Source: Synechococcus sp. M16CYN (GTDB taxonomy: Bacteria; Cyanobacteriota; Cyanobacteriia; PCC-6307; Cyanobiaceae). Taken from it: a stretch of DNA of 64,000 nucleotides. A program made the position numbers and the translations under genes. The stretch spans positions 1,550,001-1,614,000 of the forward strand of contig NZ_AP029048.1 in the NCBI RefSeq assembly GCF_040371545.1, read 5' to 3'. Shown here piece after piece: positions 10,222 through 20,204 of this stretch (its first letter is position 1; the number at the start of each line of letters is the position of its first letter). The notes below the pieces were generated by a model, which saw only the letters and a program-made list of their open reading frames with translations, had not been told where the DNA came from and did no database searches.

Positions 10222-10476
10222 GTGCCACACTATCAAGCCCGTGTTCTGGTTCACCTACATTCCTCTGTACTAGACCCCGCGGGAGAAGCCGTTAGAGGCG
10301 CAGCCGCTCGTCTTGGTGTACATGGAATCAACAAACTGCGCATTGGAAAAGCGGTAGAAGTGGAAATTGAAGCTGTTAGTGAGATTGAGGCCCGTCATCG
10401 TCTTGAACTACTCAGTGACCGGCTACTTGCCAACCCAGTCATTGAGCATTGGTCCCTGGAGCTAAAAGATTCATGA
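10222..10476 (+). CDS. purS: phosphoribosylformylglycinamidine synthase subunit PurS
   Basis: An 84-residue protein starting at GTG 10222 ([12 protein letters not shown]). The frame is open for 51 more codons upstream, but the family is about 80 residues and begins exactly at this strand, so the longer start is rejected. [18 protein letters not shown] and [11 protein letters not shown] are the PurS core; the [16 protein letters not shown] end is typical. PurS bridges PurL and PurQ in the complex that converts FGAR to FGAM in purine synthesis. The TGA stop overlaps the purQ ATG (ATGA), so the two are translationally coupled. Confidence 0.9.
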   Translation: MPHYQARVLVHLHSSVLDPAGEAVRGAAARLGVHGINKLRIGKAVEVEIEAVSEIEARHRLELLSDRLLANPVIEHWSLELKDS

Positions 10477-11126
10477 CCATTGGGATCGTCGTTTTTCCTG
10501 GTTCTAACTGCGATCGGGATGTTCAATGGGCTGTTGAAGGTTGCCTTGGCATACCGACACGCCGTCTCTGGCATGACGAAACAGACCTAAGTGGCATAGA
10601 TGGAGTAATTCTGCCAGGTGGCTTTAGCTACGGCGATTACCTGCGCTGTGGCGCGATAGCCCAATTTGCGCCAATACTCCAATCTTTGATAGACTTCGTC
10701 TCCAAAGGTGGACGTGTGTTAGGCATCTGTAATGGTTTTCAAATCCTTACAGAGTTAGAATTATTACCCGGAGCACTAACACGCAATCAGAACCTTCACT
10801 TCATTTGTGAAGATTCATCACTCCGTGTATCTAGTGATCGAACGAATTGGTTGAAAAGCTACGGTAAGGACTCTTCACTGCTACTGCCGATTGCTCATGG
10901 AATGGGTTGTTATCAATGCAGTAAAGATACCCTTAAGCAACTTCAAGATGACGATGCCATCGCCCTACGCTACAACACAAATCCTAACGGATCAGTAGAC
11001 GACATCGCTGGGATTACCGATGCATCAGGTAACGTTTTTGGCTTAATGCCTCATCCGGAACGAGCCTGTGATCCTGCAACAGGTGGAACCGACGGACGCT
11101 CGCTACTTGAGGCCCTATTGAACTAA
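10473..11126 (+). CDS. purQ: phosphoribosylformylglycinamidine synthase subunit PurQ
   Basis: A 217-residue class I glutamine amidotransferase. The nucleophile is Cys86 in [14 protein letters not shown] and the His-Glu pair is in [10 protein letters not shown] near the C-terminus. The N-terminal strand [14 protein letters not shown] and the [12 protein letters not shown] motif are characteristic of PurQ rather than other amidotransferases. It hydrolyses glutamine and passes ammonia to PurL for FGAM formation. It overlaps purS by four bases; purL is not in the window. After its stop follows 1 kb without intact genes. Confidence 0.95.
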   Translation: MTIGIVVFPGSNCDRDVQWAVEGCLGIPTRRLWHDETDLSGIDGVILPGGFSYGDYLRCGAIAQFAPILQSLIDFVSKGGRVLGICNGFQILTELELLPGALTRNQNLHFICEDSSLRVSSDRTNWLKSYGKDSSLLLPIAHGMGCYQCSKDTLKQLQDDDAIALRYNTNPNGSVDDIAGITDASGNVFGLMPHPERACDPATGGTDGRSLLEALLN

Positions 11127-12121
11127 TAATTTAGTGTCGTTTGCTTGTGATCTTAAGAGCGGTATTTGCACCTGAAACCGAGCTAATGTAGCAGCGCCGG
11201 TTGACTAATTTTGACGTTTTCCTCCGCGCTGCGCACAGGACACCCCTGCGGGCTGTGAATCCAGATGAACTTGACCAGAAAGCTTATTAGATGGTGTGAT
11301 AACTGCATAACTGCACGATGGAGAAGGTTTTGCAAGAGCGTTTCAAGACTTGGGCATTTCTCTGATCATAGATAAGCCTCATAGTTCATAAATAAACCTT
11401 ATAGTCAACCTTAGCTATTTAAACTCAGCATTGCTCTTAGTTAGGGCGGGAAGCATCGCTTTGAAAGCCCATATGCGTTGTATAGATTACCGGCAACGGT
11501 ACAGCGATCCAGTCACAATGTCAGTAATCAAGCGTTCGCAGCAGGTTTTAAGATCTATGAGAACTCTCCACTATTAGGAACTGCTGCTACTGACACAGAA
11601 GGGAATAGAGGACCAGCTTCATCATTAGGGTTGAATCCGTGCAGTAGCACCACTGAGGCTAATCTATAAATACGGGACCTGCATATGATCGCGTCACGGA
11701 GCTGTAGATCGACCTGAACCTACCTTTGCTTCTAGGTTTGCGGCACAGATTCAGCCTTTAATAAACCTTCATCAACGGAAACATCATTGTAGTGCATCTG
11801 GAGCCCGTGAATGGTCTGAAAATCACCCATTTACAAATCATCCGAGAACCAGTGAGTTGGTCAGTGATTTCATTATCGCGATTCTAGCGCTGGGAGAGTA
11901 ATGCGATCTATTTATTGGGGGTGGGGGGGTTAAATGTTGGTGTAACAGACAGTTTAGTAAATCAGAATCTTTAACAGTGAATCAGGAACCATTGCTTCCC
12001 GGGAAGAGCCACATCAGGCAACCATAAACATTGGAAGATTAGTAATCGGATCACAAATAGTGGTTACTAGTCAGAAGCAAATTTAGTGGTTGTTTTAAGT
12101 GGTAAAGCAGCTGCCCAACGA
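11127..12121. other. non-coding stretch, probably gene debris
   Basis: One kilobase with no intact gene. A 63-residue frame at 11478-11669 and an open stretch around 11700-11900 contain protein-like runs (for example FASRFAAQIQPLI and TSELVSDFIIAILALGE) in one plus-strand frame interrupted by several stops. This may be a dead gene, but I cannot name it. Confidence 0.4.
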
Positions 12122-12147
12122 CGAGGATGCCGTTAAAGGCACCCTCG
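12122..12147 (-). terminator. hairpin after the class II aldolase gene
   Basis: An inverted repeat, CGAGGATGCC with GGCACCCTCG around a 6-base loop, with one mismatch. It lies 40 bases past the stop of the minus-strand aldolase gene. No T-run follows on either strand, so it is a weak terminator or a 3' stabilising stem. Confidence 0.4.
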
Positions 12148-12187
12148 GTCTCTTAAACCGTTCACTTTACTTATATTAAGTCAATCA

Positions 12188-13264
12188 TCAGGCAGCAACA
12201 ACAGCAGTCTTAGGATCAAGAACGCCCTTAGCGTACTGACTGGCAAAGTAGTTTATGTCGCACTGTTTTATCTTACTAGCATTACCAGCAGCCCAGAACT
12301 GCCGATAACGGTCCAAACAAACTTGTTTCATGTATTTCCGAGCCGGCTTGTTGAAGTGGCGAGGGTCGAAATTAGCGGGATCAGCTATGGCGGCTTCGCG
12401 GACAGCCGCGGTGAAAGCAAGGCGGTTATCAGTATCAATATTCACCTTACGTACACCATTACGAATACCTTCTTGAATCTCTTCGACAGGTACACCATAA
12501 GTTTCAGGGATCGCACCGCCGTATTTATTGATCATCTCAAGCCACTCTTGTGGGACAGATGAGGAGCCATGCATTACCAGGTGGGTGTTGGGTATTGCTT
12601 TATGAATTTCAGCAATGCGGCTGATTGCTAGCACCTCGCCAGTAGGTTTGCGGGTGAATTTGTAAGCACCATGACTGGTACCAATGGCGATCGCCAGAGC
12701 GTCCACTTTGGTTTTGGACACAAAATCAGCTGCTTCAGCAGGGTCAGTCAGCAACTGATCTTTGGATAACTCACCCTCGAAACCGTGACCGTCTTCGGCT
12801 TCACCCTTGCCGGTTTCAAGAGAACCAAGACAACCCAATTCACCCTCCACGCTAACGCCGATTGCGTGGGCCACATCAACTACTTCCCTTGTGACTTTAA
12901 CATTGTAGTCGTAGCTAGCGGGAGTCTTGGCGTCAGCTTCCAAAGAGCCGTCCATCATCACGGAAGTAAATCCATTCGCTGCAGCACCGAAACAGGTGGC
13001 AGGGCTATTGCCGTGATCTTGATGCATCACCACCGGGATATCCGGATACGTCTCGACAGCAGCCAGAATCAGATGACGTAGGAAATTTTCGCCTGCATAG
13101 GTTCGCGCACCACGAGAAGCCTGCAAGATTACAGGAGAATCGGTTTCATGCGCTGCTTCCATGATCGACTGCACCTGCTCGAGGTTATTTACGTTGAATG
13201 CAGGGATGCCGTAGCCGTTTTCTGCGGCATGGTCTAGCAGTAATCGAAGAGGAACGAGCGCCAT
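12188..13264 (-). CDS. fbaA: class II fructose-1,6-bisphosphate aldolase
   Basis: A 358-residue zinc-dependent aldolase that joins or splits triose phosphates and fructose or sedoheptulose bisphosphates in the Calvin cycle and glycolysis. Start ATG 13264 ([27 protein letters not shown]) matches the family; the frame continues 51 codons upstream without conservation. Zinc and active-site motifs are visible: [40 protein letters not shown] and [11 protein letters not shown]. It is now the only working aldolase gene in the window, because the class I gene upstream is dead. It is followed by a hairpin at 12122. Confidence 0.95.
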   Translation of the reverse strand: MALVPLRLLLDHAAENGYGIPAFNVNNLEQVQSIMEAAHETDSPVILQASRGARTYAGENFLRHLILAAVETYPDIPVVMHQDHGNSPATCFGAAANGFTSVMMDGSLEADAKTPASYDYNVKVTREVVDVAHAIGVSVEGELGCLGSLETGKGEAEDGHGFEGELSKDQLLTDPAEAADFVSKTKVDALAIAIGTSHGAYKFTRKPTGEVLAISRIAEIHKAIPNTHLVMHGSSSVPQEWLEMINKYGGAIPETYGVPVEEIQEGIRNGVRKVNIDTDNRLAFTAAVREAAIADPANFDPRHFNKPARKYMKQVCLDRYRQFWAAGNASKIKQCDINYFASQYAKGVLDPKTAVVAA

Positions 13265-13459
13265 AGTAAAGTCCCAAATAAAGGCCGATAAACGGACATA
13301 GAGTCTGTAACCGCGAGACTTTACCTGTGAACCATGTGAAATGTCACTATGTTCAGGTGCCTTAACGACACGAGGATGTTGCATGAAATAGATTCGGTTA
13401 GGTGCAGGCAGCAACAAAAGCTGTTCATTACATCGCTACAGGACAGTTGATGTCTAGGA

Positions 13460-14450
13460 ACGCAACACCCTCACGAGGCTTCAGAATTGGCTCTTGCTTT
13501 AGACTGAGGAGCCGCTTTCTCTTTTTCCGTATGCGAGCCTTGCCAAGCTTCAGGCATGAACGCCGAAGAGCTTTTCCATAAGAAGTCAAAGATTCCAGTT
13601 TGCTTTATTTAAGTAGGTTGTTCGTCGTGTTGAGATGAGCAGACGCGGCTTCTCTCACTTAAACCACCAGAGAGAAAAACAACCCCAGGAACACTGGCAG
13701 GTACTCTTCTTGTCTCTCTAATGCTTGTATGGCCAGTCCGGCGACAATTTCAGGATCGGCTTTCTGAGCTCCGCGTCCTATATCGTCATGGGTGGCTTGA
13801 GCGGAGTACCTTCTAGAAGAATGCTATCAACATGGCAAGCGTAGTATAATCGACTCAATAATCCGTTCTCAAACAGGTACAGTGGCCTCGAAGCGCGATA
13901 GCTGTCCATAGAAACTCAGGCTCAATGATTGGGACGAGGCCAGACTGCTGAACGCTTCTGGCATAACGGGCAAGGACCTACGCATTTTCACAAATCGACG
14001 ATTCAGAAAGACAACCGTTAGAAGCGATTTGAAGCACAGTACGCCATTTAGCGAAGCGAGCGCCACAAGCCTGGTAATCGGTAGCTCGCTCCGCTGGGTT
14101 GTCCAGGCCTGTGCAAAGGGGCTCAACGGAACCTGTCCTAGGGAGAAAGCGAAAACCTTCATCAACCTTGATTCCTGGAATCACTCCCAGCTTCTGTAAT
14201 TTTTGAATTATCGAATCACCACCTGCATGATTTTGAAAAAGAGTCTCTTAACAAATAATTGCACCGCTCATGTAAGTAGCTAGGCCTTGCGTAATGAAAA
14301 ACATGCCGCGGTTACGCCAGGCGGTTTGCTTCTATGTTTCCAACATTGATTGGACCTAATCCCTGACCAATTGTTTTGGTAAATTCATCTACAATAAGAA
14401 TTCTTTTCCGAGACTCTACAAGAGATTGAGCTGTCGCTATCAGCTCCTAA
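13460..14450 (-). pseudogene. fda: class I fructose-bisphosphate aldolase, decayed
   Basis: Reading the minus strand across three frames recovers nearly the whole family in order: TAQSLVESRKRILIVDEFT-KTIG-GPINV (N-terminus, near 14437), then MFFITQGLATYMSGAII, ETLFQNHAGG, VIPGIKVDEG, ARFAKWRTVLQIAS, ARYARSVQQSGLVPIIEPE, ILLEGTPLKP (the Schiff-base lysine region), VPGVVFLSGGLSE, and AWQG plus ARANSEAS at the C-terminus (near 13470). It is broken by frameshifts and by in-frame stops, including TAA after SGAIIC where the family has Glu, and TAG after SICENA where it has Trp. The order of the blocks is intact, so this is point decay, not rearrangement. It sits directly upstream of the class II gene. 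Confidence 0.9.
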
Positions 14451-14595
14451 AAAAGTCAGTAAGAAACATATCGAATAAAAAGTAATATTCAGCCTAAAAA
14501 TCCATAATATTTGTAAGTTACTGACAACTTATTGTTTCAATTAAAACAGTTTAGTTTGTTTATGATTCATCGCATTAAATGTTCAAAAACTCAGG

Positions 14596-15663
14596 CTAAT
14601 TGGTAGCCGCAGCGTCGCAGCAGAGTCTGCTTGCTATTCCTTCCATTAGTCCGGGAACCATAGGTTTGCCACTATAAATGCTCTGGGCCCACCAACTCTG
14701 AACTCGCGCCACTGGTGCCACGCGCCCATCGCTCCACGTGGTTGAAAAAGCTAAATCTGTGTCGGGTTGAATATGGCGTAGCGATTCTCCGGATGCCGCA
14801 TGCCATAGCGTAAAACCATGAACATAATCTTTTTGATTCTCGCTACCCAGGATTAAGCTACCTTCAGACCCATAGACCTCAAACCAACAGCCGCGTCCGT
14901 TGCGCGCAACGGAGGCAAGGGTTATCTGTGCTGGAACTGAGCAAACAGAACTCCCCTCCCATTGCAACGTGGTCTGAATCAAAGATACGTCTTCTGCATC
15001 CACCGACACCATCCTCCCGTCCAAACCAGGACGCTTTCCAATCGAAACTTTGTTAAGCGCTTGGACCGAGCCAACAGGACCTATTAGCCACGCCAGAATA
15101 TCAAAAGCATGAGTGCCCAGAGCACCAATGACACCACCGCCAGCGCTGCGATCAGAGTACCAATTCCAACCTCGGCCGGCATCCGCGCGACTACTCATCA
15201 ACCAGTCCAGTTTCACTAACCAAGGAGTCCCAATCGCACCAGCGCGAAGCAAGCGCTCCGCTTGCATAAACAGCGGTACTGCTCGGTATTCGTAGTCCAC
15301 AGCAACACTGAGACGCTGTTGCAAAGCCAACCTTTGAAGTTCCATCGCCTGATCCACATGTAATGCAATGGGTTTTTCCAATAAAAGATGTTTACCTGCA
15401 TGCAAGGCCTGCAAGGCAAGGTCAAAACGAGGAGCAGGTGGCGTAGCGATAATGACCGCATCAACGTCAGGATCGGCAACTAAAGCATCCCAGCTGTCGT
15501 AGCCGTTGAGCCCTGACAACGTACAAGCTAAATCTAGTCGCTCTCGGCGTGGATGCCAGAGAGCAACGGCCTTTAAGTCTGGATTGGATTCCAAAGCAGG
15601 CAGGTGTACCTTTTCACCAAAACCAAGTCCGGCGATAGCAACTCCTATGGGTTGGGTGAACAT
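14596..15663 (-). CDS. Gfo/Idh/MocA family oxidoreductase
   Basis: A 355-residue NAD(P)-dependent dehydrogenase-like protein. Residues 6-20 (GVAIAGLGFGEKVHL) form the Rossmann nucleotide site, and LLLEKPIALHVDQAMEL is the EKP motif of this family. The C-terminal half is the alpha/beta substrate domain, with GVIGALGTHAFDILAWLIGP. The substrate, probably a sugar or sugar acid, cannot be read from the sequence. ATG 15663 is chosen because it lies just after the stop of the upstream gene; the frame could begin 12 codons earlier. It is the last gene of the accD cluster. Confidence 0.85.
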   Translation of the reverse strand: MFTQPIGVAIAGLGFGEKVHLPALESNPDLKAVALWHPRRERLDLACTLSGLNGYDSWDALVADPDVDAVIIATPPAPRFDLALQALHAGKHLLLEKPIALHVDQAMELQRLALQQRLSVAVDYEYRAVPLFMQAERLLRAGAIGTPWLVKLDWLMSSRADAGRGWNWYSDRSAGGGVIGALGTHAFDILAWLIGPVGSVQALNKVSIGKRPGLDGRMVSVDAEDVSLIQTTLQWEGSSVCSVPAQITLASVARNGRGCWFEVYGSEGSLILGSENQKDYVHGFTLWHAASGESLRHIQPDTDLAFSTTWSDGRVAPVARVQSWWAQSIYSGKPMVPGLMEGIASRLCCDAAATN

Positions 15664-15664
15664 T

Positions 15665-16036
15665 TCAGCTAGAAAGAGGCTCATTACAGACAGCCTCAAT
15701 AACAGACATGATCAAATCGTCATTTTCGACAGACCGCAAAGTGGTACGAAAACGTGGAATCCCGTTGACTTGTCTATCGCGATAAAGCCGCTGGCCACAG
15801 TCAAGTTCCATCACATAAAGCCCCCCCTGACGTTGTTCACCGTCTGGTGATAGGGCTGGGGTGAAACGACTGAGCACGGTGCGCAATCCATTCTTATTCT
15901 CTCGTACGCTGCCGCGATCCCACCATTGTTGCCCAGCATCAGTGCTAGGAACCTCAATCCAGTCGATAGGACCAGCCCAAGCCATTCCGACACAACAAAA
16001 CAGCGCGACAAGCAAAACAAGTAAGCGTCTAATCAT
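15665..16036 (-). CDS. small secreted or periplasmic protein
   Basis: A 123-residue protein with a clear signal peptide ([21 protein letters not shown], cleavage after AWA near residue 21). The mature part begins [22 protein letters not shown] and is polar, with [12 protein letters not shown] near the end. I recognise it as a conserved neighbour of accD in marine Synechococcus, but its function is unknown. It overlaps the accD stop by four bases (ATGA) and ends one base before the oxidoreductase start, so the three genes probably form one operon. Confidence 0.75.
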   Translation of the reverse strand: MIRRLLVLLVALFCCVGMAWAGPIDWIEVPSTDAGQQWWDRGSVRENKNGLRTVLSRFTPALSPDGEQRQGGLYVMELDCGQRLYRDRQVNGIPRFRTTLRSVENDDLIMSVIEAVCNEPLSS

Positions 16037-16914
16037 GCACCAACGGATTTTAAAGATTTGGATCCATGAAGGCGGAGCAGCGAAGCTAGCGTGCTTCGGA
16101 GCTGGGTCCGCGGAACGATGGCGTCTACAAAACCATGATCTTGTAGATATTCGGCTGTTTGAAAGTTGTTGGGTAATTTTTCACGCAGCGTCTGTTCGAT
16201 CACCCGACGACCGGCGAAACCAATTAAAGCCTTTGGTTCTGCCAGGATCAGATCACCTAGCATAGCGAAACTAGCCGTCACTCCCCCGGTGGTGGGATGA
16301 GTTAGCAGTGGCAAGTATAGGAGTTCAGCTTCCCGATGACGCTCCAGCGCTCCCGAGATTTTAGCCATCTGCATCAGGCTTAGCATCCCCTCTTGCATAC
16401 GAGCGCCTCCCGAAGCACAAACAATCAGTAATGGAAGTTTGCGCGAAGTGCATTCCTCAACCAAACGGGTAATTTTCTCGCCCACGACCGAACCCATAGA
16501 GCCGCCCATAAAGCGGAAATCCATCACTGCCAAGCCGATTAGAATCCCGTCCACCTGGCAAAGCCCTGTTACGACACCGTCGTTTAATCCGGTGGCAGCT
16601 TGGCTTTCGCGAAGACGGTCAGCATAGGCGCGTCGGTCTCGGAATTCCAACGGATCCATGGGCGAGAGATCCACGTTCAGAGGCTGGAAACTGTCGGGAT
16701 CAACAATCAGGGCAATCCGTTCGGCACTGTCGATTCGGTGGTGGTAGTCACAGCCAGCACAAACGTTAGCGTTGAGGCGTAGATCCTTGAGGTAAACAAC
16801 TAGACCGCACTCTGGACACTTACTCCAAAGACCATCACCCTCTTCGGGTTCCCGTTTGATGTTGCCGACGTACTGACCTTTACGGCGGTCAGCAAACCAG
16901 TCGAACAGAGACAC
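16033..16914 (-). CDS. accD: acetyl-CoA carboxylase carboxyltransferase subunit beta
   Basis: About 293 residues from GTG 16914 ([13 protein letters not shown]), which fits the length and start of the cyanobacterial family; ATG 16938 and ATG 16983 are longer in-frame alternatives. A zinc ribbon, CPECG then CAGCDYHH, is at the N-terminus, followed by the crotonase-like carboxyltransferase core with [17 protein letters not shown] and [16 protein letters not shown]. Together with AccA it transfers carboxyl from carboxybiotin to acetyl-CoA, the first step of fatty acid synthesis. The C-terminus couples to the secreted protein gene. Confidence 0.92.
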   Translation of the reverse strand: MSLFDWFADRRKGQYVGNIKREPEEGDGLWSKCPECGLVVYLKDLRLNANVCAGCDYHHRIDSAERIALIVDPDSFQPLNVDLSPMDPLEFRDRRAYADRLRESQAATGLNDGVVTGLCQVDGILIGLAVMDFRFMGGSMGSVVGEKITRLVEECTSRKLPLLIVCASGGARMQEGMLSLMQMAKISGALERHREAELLYLPLLTHPTTGGVTASFAMLGDLILAEPKALIGFAGRRVIEQTLREKLPNNFQTAEYLQDHGFVDAIVPRTQLRSTLASLLRLHGSKSLKSVGA

Positions 16915-17343
16915 ACGAACCGGCCGATTATTTTCCATTAAAGACCCAGCCACGACGTCAGGAAAGCCCGTCATCGATCTCACTAGCTAAAAGGATCCAT
17001 TAACCAAAACAGCTCAAATATCTAGAGTGATGAGCGATCTAAGCGGAGAAAGGGTTGTCGTAGAATCAAAGACGGCTGCCTAACCTGAGTCAACTTTCCC
17101 ACAAACGCGCCAATTACGCGGTCCTATCGCCATGCCAAGCTCTTAGAGAGGCCCAGCCAAGTCTCGTCATCGCTGTAAACCCAGCACCTCTAAACCGAAG
17201 AACCGGTTTGTCAACGAGCCAAAGTGTTTCGACTCTCTAAATAACAGCAAAAGGACATCACCGTTACGATCTAATGGTCCTTAACCGCATTCAAGCTGCC
17301 TCTAGGATTAAACATCAGTCTTAATAACAGTGCTACTCAAGTA

Positions 17344-17379
17344 ACACGTGGTAGGCCCAGGACAGGGCCTACCACGTGT
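17344..17379. terminator. perfect 15-bp hairpin, terminator-like
   Basis: ACACGTGGTAGGCCC and its exact reverse complement flank a 6-base loop. On the plus strand the stem is followed by an A/T-rich tract without a pure T-run; on the minus strand there is no T-run either. It lies 750 bases beyond the prk stop and 430 before accD, so it may have served a gene that has since been lost. Confidence 0.5.
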
Positions 17380-17566
17380 GATTAAAAATCGGTTAAAAAA
17401 TTGCGGAAAGTCAGCGTTAAGTAAGATCTTATCACCATAGGGCAATGCATCTGAAAGTGGTCTCCTTGGCGCTTGTTTATAAAAACCGGCAATCAACATA
17501 ATCGTCCAGCGCGCAATGTTTCTAGGACAGGATGTTGGTCACTGATGGGTGATCAACAACTACAAC

Positions 17567-17698
17567 ATGGCAGAGACCAACTCAGCACCAGAATTTATAT
17601 TGCGCCGAATACATAACACAACCACATCAGGAGCGTTAACTGTTCGCGACGATCATCCAATACTTGCTTTGGCGGGTGCCAAATGGCTCTTCTGTTAA
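17567..17698 (+). CDS. possible 43-residue protein or gene fragment
   Basis: ATG frame with MAETNSAPEFILRRIHNTT, then SGALTVRDDHPILALAGAKW and LFC before TAA. The composition is unlike random sequence, but there is no recognised family and no obvious ribosome site; it could be the surviving 5' end of a dead gene. Confidence 0.25.
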   Translation: MAETNSAPEFILRRIHNTTTSGALTVRDDHPILALAGAKWLFC

Positions 17699-18130
17699 AG
17701 CCAATGACATAGAAGTCGGAAGTGGTTAGCAGAATCTATATTTATACCGATTTCATCTCCACTCAATTAATTGTAACCGCAAATTCAGCTGATCTCAGCA
17801 AGCTCTTGTTGAGGCACCAGTACGGGTCAGCCAGCCTAAAGGTAACGCGAACATTCTATTTTAATAAATCAGCTACTACACCAAAGAGAAGCGTAAGCTT
17901 GAGGATGCATCGGCAGGATGCTCAGACTAAACTACTTATATCAAAGCGACTCAGCGTACGAACGCCAGCACGGCATGAGACACGGAGATATTTTGATTCA
18001 TCACAGCGTATGAGCAGCATCGCCGATCTGCAAAGAAATCAATAACAAAAGGATCGTCTTACTCAAGAAAGCATGTCAACCTTCGGTATGAAGACGAAGG
18101 TTAGACTTTATTGTAGCCGGATTGTTTAAT

Positions 18131-19033
18131 TTAGCTGGGATTATTTTTATCTTCGATCATGCGGTGAATGATTGGAGTAAGGATGAGTTCCATGGCAAAA
18201 CCCATCTTACCGCCGTTTACAACGATACTGGTGGGACTAGACATGAAGGAGTCGTGAATCATTCTCAACAAATAACCGAAATCTATGCCCCACTTCTCGC
18301 GGGCTCCCTTGCGGAAATGGATGATCACAAAACTTTCGTCAGGAGTTGGGATATTTCGGCAGATGAATGGGTTAGAGGTATCAATTGTTGGAACCCGCTG
18401 GAAATTGATGTCAGTCTGACTGAACTGCGGGCAAATATGATTGATGTAATCCGGCATCCGGCGCAAGATCGTATCCACGATCGCCTCAGCCGAATAACCA
18501 CGTTCTGCGTTATCGCGATGGATTTTCTGAATCCACTCAAGGTTGGTGATCGGCACTACGCCCACAAGCAAGTCGGCAAGGCTAGCTACGTCGTAACCAT
18601 CACCTTGGACTCCGCCGTGGAGGCCTTCGTAGAAGAGCACATCGGTATTTGATGGAATGTCCTCCCAAGGGGTGAATTGACCTGGATCAAGGTTTACACC
18701 CAACCGGGCGTTATGTTCGGCCGCTTCCTCAGGGCTGTGCAGGTAGTAGCGCTTTTGGCCAGCTCCTGTTTCCCCATAGGTGCGGAATAATTCTGCAAGT
18801 TCATCAAAGAGGTTGGCCTCAGGTCCGAAGTGAGAAAAGTTCTGTCCTGCCGATAGGGCATCAGCCATTGCCTGCTTCATCGGCATCCGCTCGTAGCGAT
18901 GGTAGCTATCACCTTCCACCACGGCAGGGGTAATTCCCTCACGAGCGAAGATGTGCTCAAAAGCGCGCTTAACGGTGCTGGTTCCAGCTCCGGAAGAACC
19001 GGTGACAGCAACTACCGGATGACGCTTCGACAT
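18131..19033 (-). CDS. prk: phosphoribulokinase, proteobacterial (class I) type
   Basis: A 300-residue enzyme that phosphorylates ribulose 5-phosphate to ribulose 1,5-bisphosphate for RuBisCO. The P-loop is VVAVTGSSGAGTST (residues 7-20), followed by EGDSYHRYERM and YYLHSPEEAAEHN; LFYEGLHGG contains the catalytic region. This is the shorter type found in proteobacteria and alpha-cyanobacteria: the P-loop lacks the GCGKS cysteine that makes plant and beta-cyanobacterial enzymes redox-controlled. It lies 65 bases downstream of leuB on the same strand. Confidence 0.95.
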   Translation of the reverse strand: MSKRHPVVAVTGSSGAGTSTVKRAFEHIFAREGITPAVVEGDSYHRYERMPMKQAMADALSAGQNFSHFGPEANLFDELAELFRTYGETGAGQKRYYLHSPEEAAEHNARLGVNLDPGQFTPWEDIPSNTDVLFYEGLHGGVQGDGYDVASLADLLVGVVPITNLEWIQKIHRDNAERGYSAEAIVDTILRRMPDYINHICPQFSQTDINFQRVPTIDTSNPFICRNIPTPDESFVIIHFRKGAREKWGIDFGYLLRMIHDSFMSSPTSIVVNGGKMGFAMELILTPIIHRMIEDKNNPS

Positions 19034-19098
19034 CGACGCGAAAATTACAGACTTGGAGATCTTGCCAGATCAAAGCCCAAAATCACCACCTGAAGTTT

Positions 19099-20172
19099 TT
19101 AAAGAGCTTTAAGTAGTTGCTCACCCATAGCCCGACATCCCAGAGGAATACAGCCATCTGACATCAAATCGTTGGTTCGAAATCCAGAAGAAAGAATAGT
19201 ATCTACGGCTCGTTCAATATCATCAGCAGCAGAGTTCTGCTTCAAACCAACGCGTAGCATCATGGCGGCGGAAAGTACCATGGCGATCGGATTTGCCTTG
19301 TCTTGGCCTGCTATGTCGGGAGCAGAGCCGTGAACCGGCTCGAACAAGCCCGGATTTTCACTACCTAGAGAAGCAGAGGGCAGCACGCCAATCGAACCCG
19401 TCAGGACTGCCGCCTCGTCGCTCAGTATGTCGCCGAATAAATTTTCGGTGAGTAGCACATCAAACTGACGTGGGTCACTCACCAGCTGCATAGCGGCGTT
19501 ATCTACATACATGTGGCTCACATCTATGTCGTCGTGACTGCGTGCCATTGCATCGACACGGTCGCGCCAAAGTTGGCTTACATCCAGTACGTTAGCCTTG
19601 TCCACCGAGCAAAGACGACCGTTTCGCTCCCTAGCAATTTCAAAAGCTACCCTCGCGATGCGATCTACTTCTGAAGCGGAGTACGTCATGGTGTTAAATC
19701 CTCTTTCGTCACCATTGACTTCGATACGTCCCTTTGGCCGACCAAAATAGATCCCACCGGTGAGCTCACGAACCACTATCAGGTCAACCTCCTCAATCAC
19801 CTCTCGCTTGAGGCTGCTGGTGTCAATCAGCGCGGGAACGGTTCTGACCGGTCGCAGATTGGCAAATAGGTTGAGTCCTGAACGAAGTTTGAGCAATCCA
19901 GTTTCGGGTCGTTTTTCCCGAGGCAGGTTGTCGAAGCGGGGGCTACCGATCGCTGCCAAAAGCACGGCATCGGCTGTTTTACATGCCGTAAGCGTGGCCT
20001 CAGGCAGTGGATCGCCGATCATGTCGATGGCGCTACCACCGATAGGTTGCTCTTCGAAATCGAGTTGAAATCCATATCGTTGTGCTACAACATCCAGCAA
20101 TTGGCGGGCAACAGCTGTAATTTCGGGGCCAATACCATCGCCAGGTAAAAGAACGACACGGTAATGAGCCAT
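19099..20172 (-). CDS. leuB: 3-isopropylmalate dehydrogenase
   Basis: A 357-residue enzyme of leucine synthesis that oxidises and decarboxylates 3-isopropylmalate with NAD. ATG 20172 (MAHYRVVLLPGDGIGPEI) is the standard start; five extra upstream codons are ignored. Motifs include LRSGLNLFANLRPV, ELTGGIYFG, VDKANVLDVSQLWR and the metal and NAD region ENLFGDILSDEAA followed by FEPVHGSAPDIAG. The partner leuA is at 60656 in this window, far away, so the pathway genes are dispersed. Confidence 0.95.
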   Translation of the reverse strand: MAHYRVVLLPGDGIGPEITAVARQLLDVVAQRYGFQLDFEEQPIGGSAIDMIGDPLPEATLTACKTADAVLLAAIGSPRFDNLPREKRPETGLLKLRSGLNLFANLRPVRTVPALIDTSSLKREVIEEVDLIVVRELTGGIYFGRPKGRIEVNGDERGFNTMTYSASEVDRIARVAFEIARERNGRLCSVDKANVLDVSQLWRDRVDAMARSHDDIDVSHMYVDNAAMQLVSDPRQFDVLLTENLFGDILSDEAAVLTGSIGVLPSASLGSENPGLFEPVHGSAPDIAGQDKANPIAMVLSAAMMLRVGLKQNSAADDIERAVDTILSSGFRTNDLMSDGCIPLGCRAMGEQLLKAL

Positions 20173-20204
20173 AATCAACCCTTGCAACAGAGCAATGCCT
20201 GAGA

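Larger units (their letters stand above)
16915..18130. other. gap between accD and prk with a hairpin and no clear gene
   Basis: No conserved gene. It contains the strong inverted repeat at 17344-17379 and a 43-residue ATG frame at 17567-17698 (MAETNSAPEFILRRI, then TVRDDHPILALAGAKW) that reads like the start of a real protein but ends abruptly. The longer frame at 17722-18045 has no protein-like pattern. Confidence 0.45.

Noticed and set aside
12785-13081. 98-residue plus-strand ORF
   Set aside because: Antisense shadow of the class II aldolase gene.
13869-14165. 98-residue minus-strand ORF
   Set aside because: Out-of-frame reading through the class I aldolase relic; the recognisable protein is in the other frames.
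17722-18045. 107-residue plus-strand ORF between accD and prk
   Set aside because: Composition and residue pattern look random; no motif, no ribosome site.
18122-18652. 176-residue plus-strand ORF
   Set aside because: It lies entirely antisense to prk, whose product is certain, and has no independent protein signature.
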